NCBI GenBank assembly: GCA_022059125.1
Contig: JAEUWY010000023.1
Location: 1,054,001 to 1,118,000 of the forward strand
DNA: 64,000 nt
Source of the DNA: Corynespora cassiicola
Taxonomy: Eukaryota; Ascomycota; Dothideomycetes; Pleosporales; Corynesporascaceae
Direction: 5' to 3'
Positions 49,061 to 60,299 of this stretch are shown piece after piece (position 1 is the first letter of the stretch; each line of letters starts with the position of its first letter). The notes below the pieces were generated by a model. It saw only the letters and a program-made list of their open reading frames with translations, did not search any database and was not told the origin of the DNA. A program made the position numbers and the translations under genes.

Positions 49061-49396
49061 TGTTAAAAGCAATATGCATGAAGGATGGTGATCGCGTGTG
49101 GGGAAAGGGCGATGAGAGAGACGATAGGATGCCAGGGATGCCAGGATGCCCAGATGTGGAGCAGCAAGCGTTAATCACATGACTCGGCATATCGGTCTCA
49201 TCTCGGACCGGAAACGCGTAAACGAGGTCAGCTCTCCCCAGACAGCTCCTTCATCCCTCTCGACGCCCAGTCCGCAAGTAGTGTTCGACGATTTCATTAC
49301 TTCTAATAGTGACAAAATATACGTGGCCTGTTTTAGGCTAACCTTTAATCATGTAGTTCCTAACGCCTTCGCCCAATGCTCATGCAAACTTTCAAT
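49061..49396. promoter_or_regulatory. Intergenic before the zinc-less regulator
   Basis: 336 bp between the DHAS stop and the regulator start (same strand). Contains GGCTAA at 49336-49341; no gene and no missing zinc-cluster exon. Confidence 0.4.
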
Positions 49397-51790
49397 TTAC
49401 AAGTCCACGAACTCATGTCGGAGAAGCTCATCACTCCGAATCTGGCCCAAGTAGTCGACAACCTTGCCGGTCATCGTGCCAATCTCGAAACCAAAAAACT
49501 TGTAGGCTGCCTTGCCTGGCAAACTGTGTCCAAACCTCTTCACACAAATGGCAGCATTTGCGTAGCGCTCCCATCCGTTCGGTGCATAGGGCTCGATGAC
49601 CACCGCAGGGATACCGCGATGCTTTTGCAAAGTATCGCGCTTGTACTCAAGCGACTGAGCTTCAAACAGCCGCTGACAAGGAAAGCTGACCACGCGAGCC
49701 TTGATTCCCTTAGACTTCAGCTCCTTTGCGACGTCGACAGCGAAGCACAGTTCCGCACCCACGCCGATCAGAGTCACATCCGCGTCCTCGACCTCCTCCA
49801 ATACGTAGGCGCCCTTTGCCACGCCCTCCCGCTTCGTTTGGGCTAGCTGTGGCAACGTATGCCTCGAAGTCGAAATGATAGTCGAAGTCTTCTTTGCCTC
49901 GATGGCAGCAATCCACGCACCTGCCGTCTCCTCGCTGTCACCAGGGCGGATATACAAAAGATTTGGCATAGCCCTGTAGAGGGCAGCCAATTCGATAGGC
50001 TGATGTGTAGGGCCATCCTCACCCATTCCGATCGAATCGTGGGTGGCGGCATGGATAACCTGGAGATGCTGCAGGGCGCCCATACGCACCGCAGGAGCCG
50101 CATAGAGATAGAACATGAAGAAGGACGACGTAATGGGAACAAAGGTGTTGGGAGCAAAGGCTGCCAGACCATTGGATATCGCGGCCATGGCATGTTCTCG
50201 CACGCCGTAGTGGATGTAACGGCCGCTATAGTTTCCGGTGATACCGCATGTCGTCTTCAAGTCGGGCTATTACTTGTCAGTCCGCCGTGCATTGACTCAA
50301 TAAAGATTCTACTCACATGTTGGAAATCGACCTTGCCTTTCCAAATCATGTTGACCGAAGGCGACAAGTCGGCTGTGCCAACCATGAAGTTGTTCACTTC
50401 CTTGGCAATGGGGTTAAAGACCAGTCCAGACGAAGCTCGGGTAGCAGTTGGCTTGTCAGGGAACTCGCTCGGGATGAGGTCTTTCCAGTTGTCAGGAAGA
50501 CGCCCTTCTATGCGTCTGCGGAACTCAGCGCCGAGTTCTGGGTATTTGGCCTCGTACTCTTGCACCTTCTTTTCCCAGCCCTGTACCAGCTCTTGTCCGC
50601 GAGCTGGAAGCTCCTGGAAGAACTTTCGCATATCGTCGCTGATGACAAAAGACTCTTCAGGGTTGAAGCCGTACAGCTTCTTCATGTTGGCGACATCGGC
50701 CTCTCCGAATGCAGCACCATGTGCTACTGCATTTCCTGCCACAGCACTGCCGATTCCGATAATTGTTCGTACGTTGATGAATGTGGGCTTGTCGGTCGAT
50801 GCTCGAGCCTTGTTCAATGCCGCTACGATGCCTTCAATATCGAAGCATCCATCCTCGATGTCAATAACATCCCATCCGCATGCGCGCATCTTGGCGTTGA
50901 CATCTTCCGTGTTCGTCAAATCCACCGAGCCGTCGCATGTGATCTGGTTGTTCTAACGCGCACTTCTGTCAGCCACTGTTCTGTACATACACTCATCGAA
51001 TCTACTCACATCGTAAATGACAGTCAAGTTGTTCAACTTAAGGTGGCCGGCAAACGAGATGGCTTCCAAGCCAACACCTTCCTGGAGGCAGGCATCTCCA
51101 ATCATGCACCAGGTGTGATTTGAAACTACGTCAAAATCAGGCCTGTTATAGGTCGCCTGCAAGTTCTTGGTGGCCATTGCAAGGCCGACCGCATTGGCGA
51201 TTCCCTGTCCCAATGGGCCAGTGGTCACCTCAATACCATCGTGTTCGATTTCGGGGTGCCCCGGGCACAGCGCATCTACTCGGTCCGAATGGTACGATTT
51301 CAGCTGATCGAGCGTCATGGCTTTGTAGCCCGTGAGGTGAAGAAACGTATACTGGAAAAGACAGGTATGGCCTGGAAAAGATCAGTTCCATGCCTCTGAA
51401 TTATTTGCATTGTGGCTTCATTCTTACCGTTTGAAAGCACGAACCGATCACGGTTGAAGTAGTCCGGCGTGTGAGGGGCATACCGCATCACATATTTCCA
51501 CAGTGCCATTCCAATTGCGGCCATACCAATTGCACCTCTATAATGATTCTCAGTCGCTGTTTCAAATTCTCTCATGTTTGAGCTTACCCTGGATGTCCTC
51601 CTTTGAACTGCTGGCACAAATCAGCAATGAGGAGTCGGAAACTCTTCAAAACATGATCATGCTCGGCGGACAGCTTCTGAACAGCACTGCTCTCAATCTC
51701 CTCTTCCTTGCGGAGTCCATTGACAACATTCTTGCCGTACTCCGTCTGAGAAGGGCCGGCGCCCTGGGCGTTATCTGCTTCAATGTGCAT
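49397..51790 (-). CDS. Dihydroxyacetone-synthase-type transketolase
   Basis: Exons 51588-51790, 51428-51537, 51010-51371, 50317-50952 and 49397-50266 give 726 aa. GGHPGGAIGMAAIG (about 64-77) is the conserved start of the thiamine-diphosphate domain. The diphosphate motif reads GDACLQEG (Ala for the Gly of ordinary transketolases) and ends YDNNQITCDGSVDLTNTED, which is the form of methylotroph dihydroxyacetone synthases. THDSIGMGEDGPTHQPIE is the pyrimidine domain motif. It moves a two-carbon unit from xylulose-5-phosphate, in DHAS to formaldehyde giving dihydroxyacetone and glyceraldehyde-3-phosphate. The C-terminus is FVDL, not a standard SKL-type peroxisomal tag. It is divergent from the polyol dehydrogenase. 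A normal transketolase role is still possible. Confidence 0.85.
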
Positions 51791-52312
51791 GGTGTGATGT
51801 GCGGAGTAAGATGGACTTCACAACAACGAAAGAAAAATGATGCCCTGGAGCCTGCACACCTCTTTTCCACCTCCTGTGGAGAAACCTTCGATATAAAAAC
51901 GAAAAAATAGACCCCGCGAACCCTTGGAATACCAAGGTGGGCAACCCGGCGCATTCTGTCTCTGCGACTTGGACCAATTTGGCATTGTCAACCACCTTGG
52001 CTAAAAGAGGTATCAGTAGCCACCACCACGGCCAATGAAAAGAACTTCCGAAGTAGCGCCTGTCTCTTGGATGCTTTTGGAATCGTCCAACCCCGCGAAT
52101 TGCCACCAACTCACGGTTGGGGTTTCCGAGGTCGTAAGAAGGACCTTTCGCGATGGAAATTGGATAACGTTGCCAGTGTTTTTCGTGGGTCTAAACACGC
52201 CGGCACTGCGCGTCTCCCATATCACTCGGCCTTTCTACCCACCCGTTCGTGTCACTATTAACCTGGACCCTCCCTCCCTCTTGCGCAAAAGTTTACCAGA
52301 TTCGTTATCATA
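51791..52312. promoter_or_regulatory. Divergent promoter region (DHAS / polyol dehydrogenase)
   Basis: 522 bp between starts; contains the GGCTAAA site listed separately. No gene. Confidence 0.5.
51999..52005 (+). promoter_or_regulatory. XlnR/Xlr1-like site GGCTAAA
   Basis: The exact GGCTAAA lies 308 bp before the dehydrogenase ATG and about 210 bp before that of DHAS on the other strand. This is the known target of fungal xylan/pentose regulators; a single 7-mer can occur by chance. Confidence 0.4.
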
Positions 52313-53679
52313 ATGGCTCCCTCAATTGTGCTTGATCCTCCCTCAGATAACTCTACCAATGCTGAGATTAGCCACCAGAGCTCCAATGGTGTCCCGCGAA
52401 AGCAGGCAACATTGTCGACACCTTTTCCCAATCCTTCGCTGCAGGTTACAGCAGACCACCGGTTGAAACAAGTCGACGCTCCTGTATATGCACCAGGCCA
52501 TGGACAGGTTCTTCTCCACATTAAAGCTACTGGAGTGTGTGGGTACGTGACGGGTAACACTTCTTCTGGAAAACGCGAATTGCTGACTTTTACGCACAGG
52601 TCCGATATTCATTTCTGGAAAACCGGACGCATCGGATCTCTAGTTGTGGAAGGGGACTGCATCCTTGGCCACGAAGCTGCAGGTATCGTCCTCAAATGTG
52701 GCGAAGGCGTCACGAACCTCAAGCCAGGCACGTCTGCTCCGAAGATTTGCATAATCGAAACAGCTTTGGAATTAACGAAAAATCAGGTGATCGCGTTGCA
52801 GTTGAGCCCGGAGTCCCTTGCGGCGAATGCTTCCTCTGCATGGATGGCCGCTACAACCTTTGCGAAGATGTACAATTCGCGGGCGTTTACCCCTACCACG
52901 GAACGATTCAACGCTACAAGACGCATCCTGCGAAATGGTGCCACAAACTGCCTGACAACGTCTCTTTCGCCGAAGGCGCCCTTCTTGAGCCCCTCTCCGT
53001 AGTTATGCATGGGATAAACTCAGCAGGCTTATCGCTTGGCCGGGGTGCAGTCGTGTGCGGTGCAGGACCCATCGGTCTGATCGCGCTTGCAGCAGCGCGC
53101 GCCTCCGGAGCACATCCCATCGTGATCACAGATCTGGAGCCAAAGAGGTTAGACTTTGCGAAGAAATTCGTGCCGAGCTGCACCACATACCAAGTCCGAC
53201 GAGACCTAGATGCTGAGGGCAACTCGAAGGAAATCCGGAAACTGTTCAACATTGAGTCCGTTGGCGAATATGGAGCACCAGAGACGGTCCTTGAATGCAC
53301 TGGTGTTGAGAGTAGTGTGGTAACGGCTTGCTACACGGCCAGGAGAGGTGGAACAGTCATGGTGATTGGTGTGGGGAGGGAAATCATGAACAATTTGCCA
53401 TTCATGCACTTGTCGTTGGCAGAGGTAAGCAGTTGCAACAAATAGATGTGGATATGGGCAGCTAACATACGACAGATTGGCCTCAAATTCATTAACCGTT
53501 ACCGCGATACCTGGCCCGCCGGACTGCAATGCCTAGGTGGAGGGATCTTGGACCTGAAGCCTTTGATTAGCCACACCTTTCCACTGGAGAATGCGCTAGA
53601 TGCATTAAGCACATGTGCAGACTTGAGCAATGGCAGTATCAAGGTGCAGGTAGTCGATGAGGTCGATGATGTGTTATAG
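52313..53679 (+). CDS. Zinc-dependent polyol dehydrogenase (sorbitol / L-arabinitol type)
   Basis: Exons 52313-52542, 52600-52727, 52787-53424 and 53476-53679 give 399 aa. The catalytic zinc ligands are Cys76 (GVCGSDIHFW), His101 and Glu102 (LGHEAAG). The structural zinc site is Cys131, 134, 137 and 145 (PGVPCGECFLC...NLC). The cofactor site GAGPIGLIALA with Asp in VITDLEP points to NAD. Motifs GRIGSLVVEGDCILGHE and HPAKWCHKLPDNVSFAEGALLEPLSV match fungal L-arabinitol 4-dehydrogenase, xylitol and sorbitol dehydrogenases. It turns a polyol into a ketose in the cytosol, the step after the nearby reductase. The second intron has a GC donor (GCACGT at 52728). Which polyol is used is not decided by sequence. 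Confidence 0.9.
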
Positions 53680-54701
53680 TTGCGATATCACGGTACGTTT
53701 TTTATGACGCTTTAGGACGCTATCAATCACTGGATGATTGCAAGGCTCATGTCACCCTATTGTAGTGCGGGACCTAGATGACATTCATTGTAGACAGACG
53801 TACATTAATGAAAGAGTGTATATAGATCAAGCTGATTGCAAAACATGCCCTTCAAGTATAGCGGTCTTAATCTGACAGTTGGCACGACGATAATTAGCCA
53901 AATCCAGAATAAGGAAAGAGGGAAGAGGTTCTGGACTCACAAATGACAGATTCCCTAGCTTGATTAGCTTTAGCTTGCTTCTGCCGCTTTCCGCTTCGCT
54001 TCTAGAACCTTTGGCTCAAGTAACGGAGAAGGGGAGAGCAGAGGGTTAAACTGGATGACTGTCAAATCGTCAGAAAATATCGTGACAATGAAATTATAGA
54101 TCTTCGAAGAATTTGCATTGTCTTGCCTCTAGCTTTGGTTATCTTCAGCATGAATTCCATGTCGCCGCGGGAAGTCTGCACTTCCGTATGAGATGTTGAC
54201 GTCAACGGTGAGGGGGGAGGGTGAAGGGGTCCCTTAGCGCGCAAGGTCCGCTTCGGGCTTTCAGCAGCAGCTTCATGGGCTGTCATACTGCGAGACTGGG
54301 TCACAATGCTCGGAATGAGAGGTGGTGCTGATAGTACGACCAGGTAGCAGCATGGTCCGCGCAGGATCAGCGTCCATTGTGGTCCGTGCGCCATGCACTT
54401 AGCACTCACTTTCTCCACACACATCCTCAATGCGAAGGCGGTTCATCATATCTCACATCATCATGCATTGTAACGATATCCAGCGACTTTGCGATACGGT
54501 CGATGCTCTATTATGGTATTACACAATGTCGTCGCAGGGCGTTTCTCCAATCACCCCCCGCTAGCTGGAGCGGGGTTTATCGCGCTGCAGGCTGAGCTCA
54601 CATAGGCCCGCGCGATAGGCCATGCTTACTGATATATTTAGCGGGTCATCTTTGTTTGATGGTTCTCGAACATCTCTTTCATCCCAAGCATCATCAGCGC
54701 C
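53680..54701. other. Intergenic, nothing recognised
   Basis: 1.0 kb between two plus-strand genes. A minus-strand open frame (54062-54430) has no family features. The right part is the promoter of the second P450. Confidence 0.4.
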
Positions 54702-56528
54702 ATGGCCGTCTTACACATGACGACACTGCTCGATCCTAAATCGGCAATCTATCTGCTTCTTGGACTTGCTACCTATGTATACTGCCTAAGCTTTCAAGCT
54801 TAATATGCCCTAATATGATGAAGAAACTGCTGATATCTTAGTGAAGATCCTTCTCCTCTTTACATATCGTGTTTTGTTGCATCCATTAGCCAAGTACCCG
54901 GGGCCGCTTTCATACAAGCTCAGCGGTTGGCCTCTGGTCTGGCAAGCATACAAAGGCGATCGGCATATATGGCATCTTAAAGATCACGAAAAATACGGTC
55001 AGTCAAACTCGAAGAATCTATACGTTTCCGTAGACACTGACACACAGTTTTACGTAATATGCAGGTCCCATTGTTCGCATCGCCCCAAACACACTCTCAT
55101 TCAACACAGCCTCGGCGCTGAACACTATTTATGGACCTCGAAATGCTAATGTGAAGAAGGGCGAATGGTACAAAACATTTGACATAGCTGCTGGAACCTA
55201 CAGCAGTTTTACTGAATCCGACAAGGAAATACATGCGACAAAGCGACGATGGATCAGCCCAGCTTTCTCTGTAGAATCTCAAAAATTGAATGAACCTCTG
55301 GCCATCGAGATTATCGAACGTTTTTGTGAGAGCTTGAAGCCTGCTACGCATGGTTGGGGGCCTTCATGGAACATTACCCAAATCACAATCTATCTGGGGT
55401 TCGATATCATGGGAGCTTTCGTTTTTGGACAAGACTTCAGGAGTGTCCATGAACTCCATAACCAAGACCTTGCCAACTCTATACTTCCTGCGTCTAAATT
55501 TCTTTACTGGGTAATGTCGTCTTTCGTCTAGAGTAGATCACGCTGATTGGTTGACAGGTGTCATACTTGCCTTTGGCATTTGTCGTTCGCCCTCTACTCA
55601 GAACAAGACTTTTTGAATTGATTGGCGGGAAGCCGGTGACTGATAACAACCGTTTAATCGATTACGCAAGTAGCGTCATTGAATCCCGAACATGCAATGA
55701 GAAGGAAGATTTGAAGAAAGGCAGGGGCAACCAGATCGACTTCTTGTCTCATTTAGTCGGCCATGGCGATAAGAAAACAGGTTGGCAGCCGACAAGGACT
55801 GATTTGAATACTGAGTGCCTCAACATGATCAATGCGGGTGCCGACCCATACAGTAGCGTCGCCGCCGGAATAATATTTTATTTACTCCACAACCCCGATG
55901 CCCTTCGAAAGGCAACGTCAGAAGTCCGGTATGTTGAGATCCTGCGATGGTTTTCAGCAGCTGACAAGACAGGAATACCTTCAACACAATTGAGGAAATC
56001 GTCAGCGGCCCAAAACTCAATTCTTGCACATTCTTGTACGCCTGCATCGAAGAGACATTACGAAGAACTGCCCCAGTCCCCAGTCATCTTCCCAGAATTG
56101 TTCTCTCAGGTGGTATGGGTATAGATGGCTGCCACATTCCTGAAGGTACTGTAGTAGGAGTTTCAACTTACGCAATCCACCATCACCCAACATATTTTCC
56201 CGATCCTTGGAGTTTTCAACCAGAACGATGGATCGAGTCTGAACTTGTCACCACTGAGAGCATCCGTAACGCACGAAGAGCTTTCGACCCATTTGGTCTA
56301 GGAGTTCGGCAATGCATTGGGAAGAATGTCGCATACTTGCAACTGAAGCTCTCTCTCGCACATATTCTTTATCGACTCGATATGCGCCTAGATCCAGGTG
56401 ACCCTGGGCGCGGAGGTGGAGGGCCAACGCTAGGAGTCGGGAGAGAGAGGAAAGACGAGTTTCAGATGTGGGACGCATTGGGCTTTGTAAGAGATGGGCC
56501 AATGGTGCAGTTCAAGAATGCTCAGTAA
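54702..56528 (+). CDS. Cytochrome P450 (isotrichodermin hydroxylase-like)
   Basis: Exons 54702-54776, 54847-54997, 55065-55510, 55558-55928 and 55973-56528 give 532 aa. The first exon gives an N-terminal anchor. The hinge KYPGPLSYKLSGWPLVWQAYKG and GPIVRIAPNTLSFNT are typical of the fungal clan that includes benzoate hydroxylase and isotrichodermin C-15 hydroxylase. The K-helix is EETLRR, PERW is FQPERW and the heme loop is FGLGVRQCIG with the axial Cys. The I-helix reads NAGADPYSSVAAG, with Pro-Tyr where the conserved Thr should be, which could change oxygen activation. An ER membrane enzyme; substrate unknown. Confidence 0.88.
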
Positions 56529-56892
56529 ACCATCCCAACGCCTCCCGCCACAAGCTTTCGATAAAAAGCAATCACAAGCTGTTATTGTGTTGAGATACCT
56601 GTGATATATCCTCGTGTTATTTGCTATTCCTAGATACAAAAATTCTGGGAAAGTACGTCAAGTCGCAAGTCTGGCTCGCCCAGAACTTTTGTTCAAGTCC
56701 CAACAAACACCATGGGGTCCTTATATAAGACAAGAAACTCATAGCAGTATCTCGGAACTAAATACATTTCACTCCTCCCCTTCTGCCACAAGCTCATTTG
56801 CCATTTGACCACTGGTTCATTGAGCACCATTTCTTCATTACATCCGCAACTAGGTAGCAATATCGCAATTACTTTCCACCGTTACCGATATC
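56529..56892. other. Intergenic, promoter of the secreted protein
   Basis: 364 bp; nothing recognised. Confidence 0.4.
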
Positions 56893-57516
56893 ATGAGATT
56901 TACCTTCTTGACTGGGGTTTTTGTTCTCATCGCGGGAGTTTCTGCTTTGCCTGAGCAGGATTTCAGGGACAAATTCATCCAAGGCCGCACCGATGTTGTG
57001 TCCAAAGAGCAACCCGACATCAACATCACCACAGCCGTGTATCCGCGCAACACCACCATAAACGCGTATACGCGCCAGTCCGATGGCTCCACCCAGCCGG
57101 AACATGTCGATACCATCAACAACACGACCGGCGTCTACAGCACCAAGCAAGTCCAGAATGCGAAGCTACAAACATTTTGCCCCTCCACCAACAAAACGCA
57201 GGAACTCTGCGACAACCTACAAGCGCTCGTCAATTTGTGTGTCTATGAACAGGCAGAATGCTCGGCCGACGAAGCCCGCGAACTCCTGGATGCGGCCATC
57301 GAATCGAAACCATGCAACAAGGCCACCAAGGGACCTGTTATCAACAAGCTGTGCTATAAGTGGTGGAGATCCGCCAAACACTGTCAAAAGAGGGAAAGGA
57401 GAGGTTCATGCGGTCACCACCACATCCTTTACTTGCTGGCGGAGTTCAGGGGTCTTTTGCCCTTGCCAAATGATCCGAAGCCTAATGGAACCCACCACAG
57501 CAAGAGACCTATGTGA
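56893..57516 (+). CDS. Small secreted Cys-containing protein
   Basis: A single exon of 207 aa from ATG 56893. A clear signal peptide (MRFTFLTGVFVLIAGVSALP, cleavage near residue 19) is followed by an Asn-glycosylation-rich stretch (NITT, NTTI, NNTT) and about ten cysteines between residues 95 and 180 (TFCPS, ELCDN, NLCVYEQAEC, KPCNK, KLCY, KHCQ, GSCG). No family is recognised. Size and Cys spread fit an effector-like or cell-wall protein, but that is only compositional. A basic His/Arg tail may be less well supported. Confidence 0.65.
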   Translation: MRFTFLTGVFVLIAGVSALPEQDFRDKFIQGRTDVVSKEQPDINITTAVYPRNTTINAYTRQSDGSTQPEHVDTINNTTGVYSTKQVQNAKLQTFCPSTNKTQELCDNLQALVNLCVYEQAECSADEARELLDAAIESKPCNKATKGPVINKLCYKWWRSAKHCQKRERRGSCGHHHILYLLAEFRGLLPLPNDPKPNGTHHSKRPM

Positions 57517-58496
57517 TTTACCGATGGGATGTTTCCCATGCATGTTGAAAACTTACAATAGTAGTCCTGTGGTTGTTGGGTCAAGGAAGAGTGCGATCTG
57601 TTAGTCAAACGTGTCTTATCCAAAAGCGCAGACACAAGCTACGGGAAAGGATTGAGGATCAATATCCTTGTACCTTGCATATGTGGAGGCTTGAAAAAGA
57701 GGGCTCTTTCTATTCGGCTGTGGGTAGATGAACGGATTTATTGCGTGTGATTATTGCTTTGAGCCGCGTCAGTCTATCCGTAATGGGAGATTCAAGCATT
57801 GTGCTCGACCATTTCAAAAGCGATTACGTGATATCGGGGAAACATGTGGGTGTGCATTTGATTTTTTTACCCCGCATGCATCTTTTGTTCTCTTAATGCA
57901 TGTTGTTGATCACGAGTGCTTTTTTTCTCGTCGTCCCCATATTCCTGACTCGATGCGGCCTTGTGACAGGGTCATTGCTTTTCTTGATAAACTATAGGCG
58001 TCGGGCATCTTTGCAACAGTTAAGCCTAATAAAAATCTATTCACATAACTTGATATCTATCTCTTCATCATTCAGGCCTTCATGCTATCTATCCTGTGTT
58101 GAAGTCGTTCCATTGGTGTTGCCAACTGCTTGATGAACTAGCAGATCTAAACCTCCTGAAATTGAAAGAACTATGGGGTTGAGGAGTCGCTGCCACGACC
58201 TAGTATCATCTAATTTTGATTTTGAAGCTAGCGTGTTGTTGGTGTGGGACAGGATCCACCAAACTCCTTGGAAAGCGGGACGCTGAACATGAATTGGGGC
58301 CCTAGTTCCGGCACTACCACACCACCTCCACCCGTTCGGATAACCCGCCCGCCACCAAATCCTTTGCAAAGGGTAGCCGATGGAGAGGCTGCCTGGCGCC
58401 AGCATCCTATGCATTGATGAGAGAATCACGCCGACATAGGACGCATCGCCACAAATCCGGATAATAATGAAGCCATATGAAAAACACGTTAATATG
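57517..58496. other. Intergenic, nothing recognised
   Basis: 980 bp with short unrelated frames, between the convergent secreted protein and the second O-methyltransferase. Confidence 0.4.
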
Positions 58497-59863
58497 CTAC
58501 TTCTTCGTCGCAATAATCACAGAGTCGTCAAACTTTGTGAACTTCCGGATATCTAGGATCTTGAGGCCTGCTTCATCAAGTAGCCTATGCCAATGCGCCT
58601 CTCTTCGCTCTTGGGCATCAAACATCGCTTTCATGGCCAGACTGAGAGCTGCGGTATACTCCACACCAGGAGCTCCTGCACCCAGCTTTTCGTCTGGTAA
58701 GGTCTTATCGTCGATGAATATTCTGCTGTCTGGACCCATCGCTGGGATATGGGACTTGAGAATCTGGACGCAGGTTTCATCGTCATAATTGTGCATGATT
58801 TGACGGAAGTAATATGCGCGTGCGTCTGATAACATGTCAGTCACAATCGACCTTTGTTTTGCTGAGACGCATAGAAGTTGCTAGCTCACTTTTCACAGGC
58901 TGCTCGGTGAGAAAATCATGCGCCATCCTCTCCATGCCCTCAACGTCGAGAGCTTTTTCCAGCACTGCGGGACGGTCCTGCAGAATGATGCGGCCCGCCA
59001 ATTCCGGGAAAGCTTTTTTAAGTGCTGCACATTGGGAGCCGTTGCCACCACCTACGTCGACAAATAGGATGTCATCCTTGGCGGAGCCTTCTGCAACTTC
59101 GGCTTGAAAAGAAATTACGTCCAGCCAGGTAGGCAACATTGCAAATTGAGCTTCCATGAATCGATGGAAAGCACCTTGCTGGATGGGATGCGTCTCCATC
59201 CACGTGTAAAAATCCTCGTTGCTGTGCTGGCCCACCTTGAAAGCTGTTTTACCTGCTGCTGGGTCGTTGAGCACTTGGTGGAGAGCAAAAAAAGCAGGGA
59301 AGCAATTATCGTGACTATGCATGTGAGTGTATGACCTATTAGAACAGCGATAAAGATAGACCTACAAATGTGTAACAGCATCGTTGAACAGTGGAACGAG
59401 AAGCATGTGTGATAGCGGGGTTGGAGTGTAGCAGCCTCGATCTGCTTCCAATGCCATTCCTTGGGTGCAAAGGTAATCCATTATTGATTCCAACACGCCC
59501 GGTTGCAAACCAGATTTCCGGGAAATAGTGTTGAGATCGACAGCATCTTTGCTTTCGCAGAGTGTGCTGAAGATGTTGTAACTTTGGCTGATTCTTGCTG
59601 TGACGAGTGGGAGAGGCTGGTTACGTAAGACGCTGCGGCCCACCACAGAAACGTTAGGTGACAAGACTTACACCATACACCAACCGTTGCATCGTCTCAA
59701 ACGGCTCTTCTACTGCGGCAGTTGCTCCTCGAATGAGGCTTTGAAATTCACGCTTTTGCGCCTCACTTTCAAAATAGGCGCCTGGCGTCGAGGTGAACAC
59801 TCGCAATTGCTCAATCAAGGCTTGAGGATCCGCCACCGACGTCTTTAACGTAGACTCTGCCAT
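58497..59863 (-). CDS. SAM-dependent O-methyltransferase (second copy in window)
   Basis: Exons 59672-59863, 59366-59616, 58890-59314 and 58497-58825 give 398 aa, starting at the ATG of MAESTLKTSV; earlier in-frame codons were set aside. The winged-helix region contains SRKSGLQPGVLESIMDYLCTQG. The SAM loop is VDVGGGNGS and the base His is in FRQIMHNYDDE, with an IFIDDKTLPD strand. It is another Methyltransf_2 enzyme, but with little detailed likeness to the one at 7.6-9.0 kb, so not a recent duplicate. In a row with a P450 and an MFS exporter it may belong to a secondary-metabolite locus. Confidence 0.87.
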
Positions 59864-60299
59864 GTCGATTTTTTGTGTGCGATGCAGGGGAATTCCTACT
59901 CGGCAACGAAAAGCAAAATGAGAAGGAATTTGGGGCTTTGCAAGAAGAAAAGGCGTCATGCGCTGTGGACCAGTCGCTGGAGCCAAGGAGCGTCGATACT
60001 TGAAGGAGCAAGGTGGGATTGCGGCATGGCCACCTTATCGTGTCACCGGCTGGGACATCCGAACGTGGATTCGGTAAGTTCTGTACTTTGCTTTTTCTGT
60101 CTTGGCTTCGAATGGAGGTTGCGTGGGATGATGCAGAACCCTGCATTCTCCTAATCCTTCTCGCTAGCCGCGTGATTATATTTGGAGTGGCAGCCAACGA
60201 AGCACAGCAGGGCACCATGTTGGAGGCTGGAAGCAATGACTTGCAAAATCAAAAGCTCGATCAACCCAAATTCTCAACTTTGGTTTTCAACAATTCATC
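59864..60299. promoter_or_regulatory. Divergent intergenic region (O-methyltransferase / rhodopsin-like)
   Basis: 436 bp between the two starts. No gene or named site. Confidence 0.4.

Noticed and set aside
49859..51123. Long open frames on the plus strand across the DHAS gene
   Set aside because: They are antisense to a gene with strong motifs and look like coding-strand shadow.
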